64,000 bases of DNA from Bacillus sp. AFS073361 (lineage in GTDB: Bacteria; Bacillota; Bacilli; Bacillales; Cytobacillaceae). Below, one piece after another: positions 54,401-62,478 of the stretch. Under the pieces are notes generated by a model. That model was not told where the DNA came from and made no database searches. It was given only the letters and a program-made list of their open reading frames with translations. A program made the position numbers and the translations under genes. The number at the start of each line of letters is the position of its first letter. Position 1 is the first letter of the stretch. Location of the stretch: NCBI RefSeq assembly GCF_002567005.1, contig NZ_NUZU01000015.1, positions 92,123-156,122 of the forward strand, written 5' to 3'.

Positions 54401-54629
54401 TCTCCTGGAAACCGTCAAAAAAGCGGAGGATGATGAAGCAATCATTGTACGTTTCTATGAATATAAGCAATATAGGAATCAAACAAATGTCTCCTTTGCA
54501 AAAACAATTAAAAAAGCTGTGGAATGCAACTTAATTGAAGAAGAAGAAAAGGAAGCAGAATATCAGAATCAGACCCTTTCTTTCTCTGTCTCTCCATATG
54601 AAATTAAGACATTTAAAATCTGGTTCTAA
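51483..54629 (+). CDS. Long-form GH38 alpha-mannosidase
   Basis: A 1048-residue GH38 enzyme of the long AMS1/ManC-like type. Residues 1-170 form an N-terminal beta domain; the catalytic domain starts near 240 with HIDMAW (H249, D251) and has nucleophile D361 in WLPDVFGYS. EYHRGTYTSQA near residue 515 and LLNQFHDILPGSS near 570 are typical. It differs clearly from the three shorter paralogues. TTG at 51483 has GGAG eight bases upstream; the in-frame ATG at 51465 lies before that site. Cytosolic. Relatives cleave alpha-1,2, -1,3 and -1,6 mannose with broad range. Confidence 0.92.
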   Translation: MYFTIEKIEKYLGELKGYIYKETKAIPVFQYKEWEFGEEDKYAYKTDFDDKNWGNFQIGDSWGGYDKSAWFRTTVSIPEEWKNERIVIHLLVGPRDGGGSTAESLLYVNGIPLQGIDVWHEEAWLPPELLQNNQIQIAIKAWSGVLNPPDRRRFKTAKLACVDAATEKYYYLAHTLVNTVKVLDEHDLRRTKMLQLLNQSMLKVDFLKPGTDFFYQSIKEAYEFLKSKVDQLGELNELKPLVTALGHSHIDMAWLWRLVHSREKASRTFSTVLHLMRQYPNYRYIHTSPQLYKYLKEDYPEIYAKVKEKIAASEWEITGGMWIEPDTNVPNGESLIRQIQFGKRFMKEEFGVDTRVVWLPDVFGYSWALPQIMKKSGIDSFMTTKISWSQYNRFPFDTFNWRGIDGTEMFTHFITTPEEGAKQYTYNGMVEPASVKGIWDAYQQKEVNDELLLAFGWGDGGGGPTKEMIEAAEAMKNLPGLPRVQMDTAEPYFKRLRDRVKDQTIPVWDGELYLEYHRGTYTSQASLKRANRKAEFTYHNAEWLSVLADQLTHQSNYPHTALNEGWEMLLLNQFHDILPGSSIRQVNEDARKDYAIVQNIGEKVLNEAKSSIEQNIQIEQDGIVVYNSLSYQRDGFIELPVSRFFTEETTIVDEAGNALPAQVIQEANTQKVLIHANNVPALGYKTFKLSKGSILQSGIVVKKDYIENDFYQIRFNEKGQIISLFDKRAAREVLAEGARGNILQTFEDKPMNFDAWDIDLYYQEKMREVDNLAAVEVHEEGPVRGSLKFIWKFYDSTITQYISVYKNSPRIDFRTVVDWQEKQTLLKAAFPVNIRSTKATYDIQFGNIERPTHWNTSWDHARFEVVGHKWVDLSEGNFGVSLLNDCKYGHDVKENVLRLTLIKSAISPDETADRGIHEFTYSLVPHTGDWREGNIVKEAYNLNVPLLAGELKANQTGSLPATHQFVEIYNDHVLLETVKKAEDDEAIIVRFYEYKQYRNQTNVSFAKTIKKAVECNLIEEEEKEAEYQNQTLSFSVSPYEIKTFKIWF

Positions 54630-54665
54630 CTTAAAATGAAAGTCAAAATAGAAATGGAGACAACG

Positions 54666-55754
54666 ATGGTAGAATTAAGATTACTAAAATCGGAATTCGA
54701 GTACGCACAAGCGATTCAATTAGCGGATAGAGTCTTCCGGGATGAGGATCATATCTCAATGGGGGAGGCCTTCCCCCTAGTATTTTCACCTGAACTAAAT
54801 CAATCATATGGAGTATTCATTAATAATGAACTAGTCTCCTTTATTGGGCTAGTGCCTTCAGTGATTCATCTAGATGCTGCTGAGATTCAGGCCTATTTAA
54901 TAGGTGCCGTTTGTACCCATCCAGGCTATCGTAAAAAAGGCTTTGCCAGCATGCTTTTAGATAAGGTGTTTACACATGTTCAGAGGGCGGATGCTTCCAT
55001 TTTATTTGTATCAGGCAGTTTACCAATATATATAAAAGCTGGCTGTTCCTTTTACGGTAAATTAAATAAATATGAAATAAATAAGGGAGATTTACAAGTA
55101 AGGGGTGACTTCTTAATAAGAGAATTATCCCCATTTGATTGGTTTTATTTACGGAAATTAGGTCAATCTCGACCTGTTTATTTTGAACAAAGTATAAATG
55201 ATTTTTCTATCCTGAATAAGGCGGCTGGCTTTGCCAGTATCCTTAAGATGGAACACAAGATTTTGGCTGCTGAATCTGAAAATGAATTAAAGGGTTTTAT
55301 CGTTTTTGGTGTTCCAAATTCATCATCAAAATCTGGAGAGCAGCCAGCACGGGTGATTGAATGGGGAGGGGAGCCGGAAGCGGTTAAAGCTATTTTAGCT
55401 CAAGCCTTCGGGAAAGGAATAAGTTCATTGAAATTTTCCATTCCTGCATACGAAAAAGAGCTTAATAGACTCCTAGACACGATTGAGAAAACTGCAGCAC
55501 CATTTCCAGGCACTAGTAAAATTATGGACCTAGATTTGTTATTAAAACAAATACAACCTTTCCTTCATGGAAAAATCAAAATAATAAATCATGATATGAG
55601 AAGCAAAGAACTAATATTTAACCAGAAGTCAGTAGTCTTAGATAATGTTTCGTTAGAAAAATTAATCCTTCAAGGCGATCCAAATCTTGACGCTTATTTA
55701 AACGATATTTTTCCCATACCGCTTCCATTCCCTGAAGGCTTAAACTATGTATAA
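54666..55754 (+). CDS. GNAT-family N-acetyltransferase, Eis-like
   Basis: A 362-residue protein whose first 150 residues form a GNAT domain (acetyl-CoA loop near VCTHPGYRKKGFASML, residues 86-101). The remaining part is a second GNAT-like or sterol-carrier-like half, as in Eis-type two-domain enzymes. ATG at 54666 follows GGAGACAACG; an in-frame ATG at 54636 has no site. It lies between the long GH38 and nagA. Acetylation of an amino sugar or of a drug-like amine is possible; substrate unknown. Confidence 0.72.
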   Translation: MVELRLLKSEFEYAQAIQLADRVFRDEDHISMGEAFPLVFSPELNQSYGVFINNELVSFIGLVPSVIHLDAAEIQAYLIGAVCTHPGYRKKGFASMLLDKVFTHVQRADASILFVSGSLPIYIKAGCSFYGKLNKYEINKGDLQVRGDFLIRELSPFDWFYLRKLGQSRPVYFEQSINDFSILNKAAGFASILKMEHKILAAESENELKGFIVFGVPNSSSKSGEQPARVIEWGGEPEAVKAILAQAFGKGISSLKFSIPAYEKELNRLLDTIEKTAAPFPGTSKIMDLDLLLKQIQPFLHGKIKIINHDMRSKELIFNQKSVVLDNVSLEKLILQGDPNLDAYLNDIFPIPLPFPEGLNYV

Positions 55755-55768
55755 GGGGCTATGAAATT

Positions 55769-56923
55769 ATGAGTACTATATTAATCCGTAATGTTCGTTG
55801 CGTAAACGAACCTGAACTTAATCGTAAATCCCTGCTTATTCGTAATGGTAAAATTGAATCGATCCATAATGATGAAGAATCCTTAGTTCGTAAGGCTGAT
55901 TCTGTCATTGATGGAAATGAGCAATTGCTGATCCCTGGCATGATTGATGTACATATACATGGGGCGGATGGTTTTGATATGATGGACGGCAACATCGGTA
56001 GTGTGGAAGCCGTTTCCAGAGCCTGCGCTCGAACAGGCTGTACGTCTTTCTTAGCAACATCCGTATCGTCTTCATTACATGACCTGCTTAAAATGATAAG
56101 AAATGTAAAAGAGGCGGCCGGGAGAGAACCCGGCGCCGGGATCGTTGGCCTCCATATAGAAGGACCCTATTTAAATGTGAAGCGTAAAGGAATGCAAAAT
56201 GAGCTATATTTAAGGCATCCTGAATTGGATGAAATGAAAATCATTTTAGAGGCATCTGGTTCATTGCTGCGAATGGTGACCCTAGCTCCGGAACTGCCGG
56301 GCGGTCTTGAAATGATCCGTTTTTTAAAGAAGCAAGGAATCATTGCGTCGATTGCTCATTCTGACGCAACCTATGAAGAAGCAAAAGCTGCATTTCAAAT
56401 TGGTGCCAGCCATGTAACTCATTGCTTTAATGGAATGCGGCCTATTCATCATCGTGACCCAGGGGCGGTCATCGCTGCTTTTGAGGATAGTGCTGTTAGT
56501 GTACAAGCTATTGTTGATGATGTGCACCTCCACCCAGCCATTGTAAGGTTAATGTATCGGGAAAAAGGCCCAGATCATATGGTGCTCATTACAGATGCTC
56601 TTCAGGCTATGGGGATGGGGGATGGAACCTACTTATTCGGAGGGCATGAGGTGAAGGTGAGTCACGGAGTTGCTACATTAAGTGACGGTACACTTGCATC
56701 AAGTACTGTCACAATGAATCAAGCAGTAGAGAAAGCAGTTCGATCGGGAATCCCTTTAAAAGATGCTGTTACAATGGCAACAAAGACACCTGCAGATATT
56801 TTGGGATTGTCCAATAAAGGCAGGATTGACCCAGGGGCAGATGCGGACTTAGTCCTTATGAATGACCAATTCGAAGTGTTGTGGACTGTTGTGAATGGAA
56901 AAATGGTCTATAGACGAAATTAG
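55769..56923 (+). CDS. nagA: N-acetylglucosamine-6-phosphate deacetylase
   Basis: A 384-residue NagA. It converts GlcNAc-6-phosphate to glucosamine-6-phosphate and acetate. Metal and catalytic motifs: DVHIHGADGFD near residue 60, HIEGPYLN near 128 with the metal-binding E, IAHSDATYEEA near 195, HCFNGMRPIHHR near 216, and the catalytic D in LITDAL near 274. It is the last gene of the plus-strand locus, before a bidirectional terminator. No nagB is in the window, so deamination must be encoded elsewhere. It supports HexNAc release by the GH20 and GH84 enzymes. Confidence 0.93.
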   Translation: MSTILIRNVRCVNEPELNRKSLLIRNGKIESIHNDEESLVRKADSVIDGNEQLLIPGMIDVHIHGADGFDMMDGNIGSVEAVSRACARTGCTSFLATSVSSSLHDLLKMIRNVKEAAGREPGAGIVGLHIEGPYLNVKRKGMQNELYLRHPELDEMKIILEASGSLLRMVTLAPELPGGLEMIRFLKKQGIIASIAHSDATYEEAKAAFQIGASHVTHCFNGMRPIHHRDPGAVIAAFEDSAVSVQAIVDDVHLHPAIVRLMYREKGPDHMVLITDALQAMGMGDGTYLFGGHEVKVSHGVATLSDGTLASSTVTMNQAVEKAVRSGIPLKDAVTMATKTPADILGLSNKGRIDPGADADLVLMNDQFEVLWTVVNGKMVYRRN

Positions 56924-56942
56924 AGAAACTTTCACGATGAAC

Positions 56943-56980
56943 AGGCATGAATCCACTTAGCTGGATTCATGCCTATTATT
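56943..56980. terminator. Bidirectional terminator after nagA
   Basis: A perfect 13-bp stem, AGGCATGAATCCA (56943-56955) with TGGATTCATGCCT (56962-56974), a six-base loop, then ATTATTT on the plus strand. It lies between the convergent nagA and the minus-strand interrupted gene. Confidence 0.75.
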
Positions 56981-57774
56981 TAGGAAATAAAACCACGTAA
57001 ATAGTCTATCGAACGTTGAACATCCTCACCCATCGTCCGGCGCGGCTGAATACTGTCGGGATGCCATAGTTCGAGTGCCAGCCAACCGTTATAGTGAATG
57101 GAATCTGCAGAAGTCATAAGCGAAGAGAAGTCAATATCTCCTTCAAGCAAGTCTTCGGATGGCAGGTTCCCATGTTGATTACGTAAATGAAAAGCATAAA
57201 TCCTTTCTGGATAGGTGTTGACCCACTCAATCGGATTGCATCCAGAAACAAAAGCCCAGCCAGTATCAACGCAAAGTCCTACACTCATATCTGCATATTG
57301 GACGACCGATCGCAGGTCACCTGATGCATTGTGATTGTCAGCAGCATGATTATGCAAGCAAACCCTTAGCCCCAACGGGGAAACAAGTTCAGAAATACGG
57401 GATAAGTTTTCACCTTGCTGTTTAAAATGGTCCTACGACTTGGCAATAACATTTTTCCAATTGATAGGGTCAGCATTTAGTAACAAATCAGAACCTTCAG
57501 CTGCTGCTAAACGTTCGGCGATTGGCAAAACAGACCGCTCCACATCAAGAGTGTTAAATGGTACATGTAATGGGAGGCCAATATAGGAGGCTGAGACTGC
57601 CAAACCATAGGAACGTGCTAATTTAAGTTTTTCTGTATCAGCATCAATTTCAACAGCATCTAGTCCTGCTTCAGCACAAGCACGGAAAAGTTCATCCCAT
57701 TCAGGTGTCTTTCCATCTCTTTTCCAACGCTCAGCCCAGCCATACATATTTGATGAAAATCCTCGAATGTTCAA
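56980..57774 (-). pseudogene. Sugar isomerase/epimerase gene interrupted by one in-frame TAG
   Basis: A PF01261-type gene of 263 sense codons broken by one TAG (57433-57435 on the plus strand). The frame is unchanged: AAG TCG TAG GAC CAT reads K-S-stop-D-H, and the 19 codons after it lead straight into the conserved LRVCLHNHAADN, CVDTGW, FHLRNQ and LALELW segments with the expected metal ligands. A GLN (CAG) or TRP-to-TAG change would explain it. The TTG start overlaps the upstream Gfo/Idh stop (TTGA) with a strong AGAAGGGGG site. Either a recent null allele, a sequencing error or readthrough. Confidence 0.82.
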
Positions 57775-58859
57775 ATAATTACCCCCTTCTGAATTAAATT
57801 AATCGTTTGTTTTTCACTCATTCTCGCGGCATTATATAGGGAGGTAATACAGTGGAAATTATTCAGAACCTGCTGATTGACGTTTGCGTGTGAGTCAAGT
57901 CCTCTCACTTTTCGATAAAAGTGAAGAAGAGGGTTTTCAAAAATAGTGAACTCACTTCGAGGTCCGGTTTCAACTTGTTCTTCAACAATTTTTCCCTGCT
58001 TATCGTATCGTCTGAAGACAGGCTGTCGTGAATCGAATGGCGTCCAGCGAACTGAGCCTAATGTCCCTTCGATTTCCGCCCGTACGTATTCCTCACCATG
58101 AGCACATGAGGCTCGTTCATAATGAACATGGACAGGATGATTATCGGAGATGTATGTCATAGATGCTCCAACATGTGTTTCCACATCAAATGGTGTATCA
58201 GAGGGGTCAATTTCTGTTATGGGTTTGGCCGTCCAAGCGGAGTTTACCTCAATAACGTCCGGATGGAGTATGTCATTCAAGGTGGCAAAGTCATAAGGTC
58301 CCCAATCCATTAGAACACCTCCGCCGCTTTGGGTTGAATCAAGAAACCAGCGGCTTACAGGCTGGTATTCAATTCCGGAACGGCTTCGTTCCCATTTGTT
58401 TACAAATGTAACATGATAAATATCTCCGAGACAGCCGGAGCGAATGATATTTTTGACTGCTTCCATGTGAGGCATTCCCTTAAAGCGTACGCTGCAGCAG
58501 CCTAGTAACCGATCATGCTTTTCTGCAAGCTCCACCATCTCTTCGGCTTGTGATAGATTCATAGCAAGAGGTTTTTCACAAAGGACATGGCGGCCAGACT
58601 TGAGTGCCAACTTTGCTGGATCTAAATGCGCCAATGGAGGGGTGCAGATGATTACGATATCATCATTTTCGGCCGCTTCAGAGTTAAGCATTTCTTCCAT
58701 GTTTGTAAAACCAATTGCATCAGGGAACTGATCACAGAAAGCAGCCAGCGCGATAGGATTTGTATCAGCCACTCTCAATTTAACCGGTTCGGAAAGTTTC
58801 TTTGCCGTTTCTGCATGTGTACGACCGATGACACCCGCGCCTATAATATATAATCTCAA
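57771..58859 (-). CDS. Gfo/Idh/MocA-family oxidoreductase (fourth)
   Basis: A 362-residue oxidoreductase with cofactor motif YIIGAGVIGRTHA at residues 4-16, CEKPLAMN near 98, and GGGVLMDWGPYDFATL near 180 (a tyrosine replaces the common histidine in the GxH position). TTG at 58859 is supported by GAGGTG upstream on the minus strand; an in-frame ATG at 58892 lacks one. It is co-translated with the interrupted isomerase/epimerase gene and divergent from an AraC regulator that probably controls it. Confidence 0.83.
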   Translation of the reverse strand: MRLYIIGAGVIGRTHAETAKKLSEPVKLRVADTNPIALAAFCDQFPDAIGFTNMEEMLNSEAAENDDIVIICTPPLAHLDPAKLALKSGRHVLCEKPLAMNLSQAEEMVELAEKHDRLLGCCSVRFKGMPHMEAVKNIIRSGCLGDIYHVTFVNKWERSRSGIEYQPVSRWFLDSTQSGGGVLMDWGPYDFATLNDILHPDVIEVNSAWTAKPITEIDPSDTPFDVETHVGASMTYISDNHPVHVHYERASCAHGEEYVRAEIEGTLGSVRWTPFDSRQPVFRRYDKQGKIVEEQVETGPRSEFTIFENPLLHFYRKVRGLDSHANVNQQVLNNFHCITSLYNAARMSEKQTINLIQKGVII

Positions 58860-58989
58860 AACAATCACCTCAGTTAGAATTAATGGTTCCACTCTAACAT
58901 AATCAAAAAATTAGATTCTCCTCCAATTAGGATAAAAACTAATCAAATTGTACAGAGGAAAATTTGTTAAAATAGTATAGGGGTGAAAA

Positions 58990-59823
58990 ATGTACGTTGA
59001 ACATTTACAATTACAACGCTCGTTTGCATTTTGCCGAGTCTGGGGGTCAGATGAAGAGCATGATTTACATATTCATGATTGTTTAGAAATTGGGGTTGTG
59101 CTTAAAAATGAGTTGAAATATCAGTTTAATGATCATACTTACATTGGCAGGCCAGGAGACGTGTTCTTGTGCCGTCCTTTCGAGCCTCATTGGAGTTTTT
59201 CTAAACCTGATCAACCGTTCGAATGTATTCTAGTTCTGTTCACACCCTCTTCCGTCCATAAAATTCCAGATGGTAATCAGCTGATTAAGCCCTTCTACAC
59301 CACGAAAGGTGTTCAGCCCTTAATACCTGCTAACACGAATTTTGCAAAAACAATAAGTAAAGCAGCGACTTTAGCTGTGGAAGCTCAGGAACAGGGGAAG
59401 GAAGCCTGGGTGACTCATCAATTCATGCATTTGATTGATATTTTGTTACAGGTGAATCAGTATGTAAAAGAATCTCAATCTACGGACGTTCACAAACTGC
59501 CGCCTTCTGGAATTGTTGAAGCCGTGGGGTACATGCTTGATCATTATCATCTGCCTCTTGATATTGAAAAACTATCATCGCAGGTAGGATTAGGGAGAAC
59601 CATGTTTTTTAAAGAGTTCCGCCAGTTGACAGGCCTGACTCCCAATGAGTTTCTCAATCGGCTTCGGATACAGAGTGCAAGCGATTTACTTCGGACCACA
59701 AATAAAAGTATGATTGATCTCGCCTTTGCAAGCGGATTTCAGTCATTAAGTGCCTTTAACAAGCAATTTAAAAGATATACCGGCCAAGCTCCACGAGAGT
59801 ATCGTAAGAAGTCTAATACATAA
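58990..59823 (+). CDS. AraC-family transcriptional regulator
   Basis: A 277-residue AraC regulator. A cupin-like sensor covers residues 10-100 (HDLHIHDCLEIGVVL), and the two helix-turn-helix motifs lie at about 178-275, with LPLDIEKLSSQVGLGRTMFFKEF and the signature IDLAFASGFQSLSAFNKQFKRYTG. AGGGGTG precedes the ATG. It is divergent from the Gfo/Idh and isomerase pair across about 130 bases, the normal arrangement for control by AraC proteins. Inducer unknown, probably a sugar. Confidence 0.9.
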   Translation: MYVEHLQLQRSFAFCRVWGSDEEHDLHIHDCLEIGVVLKNELKYQFNDHTYIGRPGDVFLCRPFEPHWSFSKPDQPFECILVLFTPSSVHKIPDGNQLIKPFYTTKGVQPLIPANTNFAKTISKAATLAVEAQEQGKEAWVTHQFMHLIDILLQVNQYVKESQSTDVHKLPPSGIVEAVGYMLDHYHLPLDIEKLSSQVGLGRTMFFKEFRQLTGLTPNEFLNRLRIQSASDLLRTTNKSMIDLAFASGFQSLSAFNKQFKRYTGQAPREYRKKSNT

Positions 59824-59907
59824 GAAAACCTTTTATTTGCATTATACAGATGGATAAGTAATAGTTATACTATCTAGGTAAAGTTTAAATTAAGAAGGAG
59901 ATTAGCA

Positions 59908-60612
59908 ATGGCAAATCAAAATAAAAATAAGAAAAAAGAAGCAAAATCATCATCTGCCTTTACTTTTTGGATGATTGGATTGGTTGCCGTTTTTATTTTA
60001 GGTTTCATTTTTTTAGGCAATCACTCTAAACAACAAGATAAATCCACATCCACAAAAATTAATTATAGCAATCAGCCATACATTGGTAAGGAATCAGCGC
60101 CTGTTTCAATTATTGAATTTGGTGATTATAAATGTCCTAATTGCAAAAACTTTGGCAAGGATGTTGTACCTATTATTCAGAAGGAACTAGTTGATACCGG
60201 TAAAGCAAAGTTTTATTTTATGAATGATTCGTTTATTAACGTTGATTCCGAACGATCAGCAAAATTTGCGGAATCCGTATTCGCGGAACTTGGCAATGAT
60301 ACGTTTTGGAAATTCCATGAGCTCCTTTACGAAAAACAGCCCGAAGATACCAAATATGAGAAAATGGACGTTTTTACAGAAGAATTTTTGACTAATACCT
60401 TAAAAGAAGTGGCTAGCGATAGCGATGTTGACAAGGTTGTAAAGAACTTTGATGCTAAGAAATCCAATGATGCTTGGCAAAAAGATATGGATTACGCTGA
60501 AAAATTAGGTGTTACAGGTACCCCAACCCTTTACGTTAATGGGGAAAAGTTTGAAGGACAAACCATTGATGATTTAAAAGACATGGTTGAAAAAGCTGCA
60601 AAGGGTGAATAA
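59908..60612 (+). CDS. bdbD: DsbA-like thiol-disulfide oxidoreductase
   Basis: A 234-residue BdbD-type protein. A single membrane anchor at about residues 18-37 precedes an extracellular thioredoxin-fold domain with active-site CPNC (C76, C79) and the cis-proline loop GVTGTPT near 205. It forms disulfides in secreted proteins and is reoxidised by BdbC, encoded two bases downstream. AAGGAG precedes the ATG. Both genes resemble the bdbDC operon of Bacillus. Confidence 0.9.
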   Translation: MANQNKNKKKEAKSSSAFTFWMIGLVAVFILGFIFLGNHSKQQDKSTSTKINYSNQPYIGKESAPVSIIEFGDYKCPNCKNFGKDVVPIIQKELVDTGKAKFYFMNDSFINVDSERSAKFAESVFAELGNDTFWKFHELLYEKQPEDTKYEKMDVFTEEFLTNTLKEVASDSDVDKVVKNFDAKKSNDAWQKDMDYAEKLGVTGTPTLYVNGEKFEGQTIDDLKDMVEKAAKGE

Positions 60613-60614
60613 GC

Positions 60615-61034
60615 ATGAATAAGTCCTTACTTCTTGCCTGGATAGCAGCCATCATTGCCACGCTAGGCAGTCTCTACTTTAGTGAGGTGATGCACTTCAT
60701 ACCATGTACGCTCTGTTGGTATCAAAGGATATTTATGTACCCGTTGGCGATCATCCTCGGAGTGGCAGTTTACCGGAATGACCAAGGTATCTATAAATAC
60801 GCGCTTCCGTTGTCAATCATCGGTCTTCTAATCGCTGGATACCATACCTTATTACAGAAAATACCATATTTACAGCAATTTGAAATGTGTACAACCGGAG
60901 TGCCTTGTTCCAAGGATTATATTAACTGGCTTGGCTTTGTTACTATTCCGTTATTAGCTTTGATTGCATTTATGGTTATTACAATCTGCTTAATCATTAT
61001 CTCTCGCAGCAAAGAGGAAAATAGGGATCAATAA
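60615..61034 (+). CDS. bdbC: DsbB-like disulfide oxidoreductase
   Basis: A 139-residue DsbB-family membrane protein with four hydrophobic segments. The first cysteine pair, C31 and C34 (CTLCWYQR), and the second, in MCTTGVPC near residue 95, are those that pass electrons from BdbD to quinone. It starts two bases after bdbD ends and is followed by a terminator. Confidence 0.92.
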   Translation: MNKSLLLAWIAAIIATLGSLYFSEVMHFIPCTLCWYQRIFMYPLAIILGVAVYRNDQGIYKYALPLSIIGLLIAGYHTLLQKIPYLQQFEMCTTGVPCSKDYINWLGFVTIPLLALIAFMVITICLIIISRSKEENRDQ

Positions 61035-61035
61035 A

Positions 61036-61070
61036 AAAGAGCGGTGAAACCAAAAGGTTTCCCGCTCTTT
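61036..61070. terminator. Bidirectional terminator between bdbC and yjcZ-type gene
   Basis: AAAGAGCGG-T-GAAACC and GGTTTC-CCGCTCTTT form a 15-bp stem with a bulged T and an AAAA loop. Flanking A and T runs allow termination from both convergent genes. Confidence 0.78.
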
Positions 61071-61092
61071 TCAGTTGTCAGCAAAGCATCAA

Positions 61093-61179
61093 TTAGTACA
61101 TAAAGGATGCGCCAACAATGATTAATAAAATAAACAACACAACAATTAAAGCGAAGCTGCTGTTATTTCCATGTCCCAT
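61093..61179 (-). CDS. YjcZ-family sporulation peptide, 28 aa
   Basis: A small gene of 28 codons on the minus strand: MGHGNNSSFALIVVLF and then a hydrophobic run ending in IIVGASFMY. This glycine/asparagine head and single membrane helix match the YjcZ/YnzL-type peptides common in sporulating bacilli. A near-perfect GGAGGAGGTGAT ribosome site precedes the ATG. Role unknown; a spore-associated membrane peptide is expected. The remaining part of the 373-base gap holds the bdbC terminator and the promoter region of the next gene. Confidence 0.85.
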   Translation of the reverse strand: MGHGNNSSFALIVVLFILLIIVGASFMY

Positions 61180-61339
61180 AGTAATCACCTCCTCCATTGC
61201 TGAGTTATTACAATGTATGTCAGAAGGGAAGGAGCTGAAATGGACAAACGTTGACTACTAGAAAAGAAATTAATTTATTGAGAAAAAACGTTTGCAGAAT
61301 TTTGATAAATAAATAATTTAATAGAACTTTTTATTGTAG

Positions 61340-61345
61340 TATAAT
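61340..61345 (+). promoter_or_regulatory. -10 box of the 2-hydroxyacid dehydrogenase gene
   Basis: A perfect TATAAT about 60 bases before the ATG. The sequence 17 bases upstream (TTTAAT) is a poor -35, so activation by another factor is possible. Confidence 0.4.
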
Positions 61346-61407
61346 TATATACAGTTATTTGGATTATTGGAAAAGGAAGTCATTTTTCTAAGGAGAGGTG
61401 TTAGGCT

Positions 61408-62391
61408 ATGGCAAGAGTTTTAGTAGCAGGTGAGATCCCGCAAAATGGGTTAGAGATGTTGTTAGAACATCACGAGGTTGAAGTATTTTCAGGAGAGAAA
61501 TTGATATCTGATACAGAATTAAAAGAGCGAATCAAAGATAAGGATGCTCTTCTCAGTTTATTATCTACCCCGGTAACAAAAGAGGTAATTGACCAAGCCC
61601 CTGACCTAAAAATCATAGCAAACTATGGAGCTGGATTTAATAATATTGACTTTGAATATGCGGCATCTAAAGGAGTCCCGGTTACCAATACGCCTATGGC
61701 GTCTACTGCTGCAACAGCAGACTTGACTATTGCCCTTTTACTTGCCTCAGCAAGGAGAGTAGCTGAAGGGGATGATGTCTGTCGGACAGTTGGTTTTAAT
61801 GGGTGGGCCCCTCTTTATTTTCTAGGAAGAGAAGTAACTGGGAAAACTATCGGAATTATTGGATTTGGTCAAATTGGCCAAGCGGTTGCAAAAAGAGCAG
61901 CTGCCTTTGATATGAAGGTTCTATATACAGGTCCAAATCGAAAAAGCCAAGAAGTTGAACAAGCCCTAAACGCGACCTACGTATCTTTTGATGAGTTAGT
62001 AGCAGAATCAGATTTTATTACGATAAACTGTTCGTATAATCCAACATTAAAACACATGTTCAGTACAAATCAGTTTGAAATGATGAAATCAACTGCCTAT
62101 TTAATTAACTGCGCCCGTGGCCCAATCGTTGACGAGGAGGCACTGGTCCAGGCCTTATCAGAGAAACAGATTGAGGGAGCAGGAATTGATGTATTTGAAT
62201 TTGAACCTGAAATTAGTGACGGTTTGAAAAAGCTGAAAAACGTTGTATTAACTCCACATATCGGAAATGCTACTTATGAAGCACGCGATGCTATGGCGAT
62301 TATGGCAGCCAGTAACATTGTAAAGGTGTTAAACGGAGAAGCACCTTTATACGTAATCAATGGAGTGACTAAGGAAACCATTCTCGTTTAG
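61408..62391 (+). CDS. D-isomer-specific 2-hydroxyacid dehydrogenase
   Basis: A 327-residue NAD(P)-dependent dehydrogenase of the glyoxylate/hydroxypyruvate/phosphoglycerate group. The cofactor loop is GIIGFGQIG (residues 149-157); catalytic residues are R237 (NCARGP), a glutamate near 264-266 (EFEPE) and H284 (TPHIGN). The length is normal. AGGAGAGG precedes the ATG. It stands alone between two terminators, so it is not part of the glycan locus, though it could reduce hydroxypyruvate or glyoxylate. Exact substrate open. Confidence 0.88.
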   Translation: MARVLVAGEIPQNGLEMLLEHHEVEVFSGEKLISDTELKERIKDKDALLSLLSTPVTKEVIDQAPDLKIIANYGAGFNNIDFEYAASKGVPVTNTPMASTAATADLTIALLLASARRVAEGDDVCRTVGFNGWAPLYFLGREVTGKTIGIIGFGQIGQAVAKRAAAFDMKVLYTGPNRKSQEVEQALNATYVSFDELVAESDFITINCSYNPTLKHMFSTNQFEMMKSTAYLINCARGPIVDEEALVQALSEKQIEGAGIDVFEFEPEISDGLKKLKNVVLTPHIGNATYEARDAMAIMAASNIVKVLNGEAPLYVINGVTKETILV

Positions 62392-62409
62392 AAATGAATA
62401 AGATGCATG

Positions 62410-62437
62410 AAAAAAGACGGCAGATGCCGTCTTTTTT
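62410..62437. terminator. Bidirectional terminator between the dehydrogenase and dps
   Basis: GACGGC (62416-62421) and GCCGTC (62426-62431) with an AGAT loop, flanked by six A on one side and six T on the other. Confidence 0.82.
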
Positions 62438-62478
62438 GGTGAGTATGGTGGATTGAACTGTGGGCTCTTAGTTAAAAT

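Noticed and set aside
57376..57432. Frameshift as the cause of the split isomerase gene
   Set aside because: The frame is the same before and after TAG and the 19 intervening codons are open, so a nonsense codon explains it.
58371..58400. GGAACG...CGTTCC inverted repeat in the fourth Gfo/Idh gene
   Set aside because: Half-sites are separated by four extra bases, so it does not match the LacI operator spacing.
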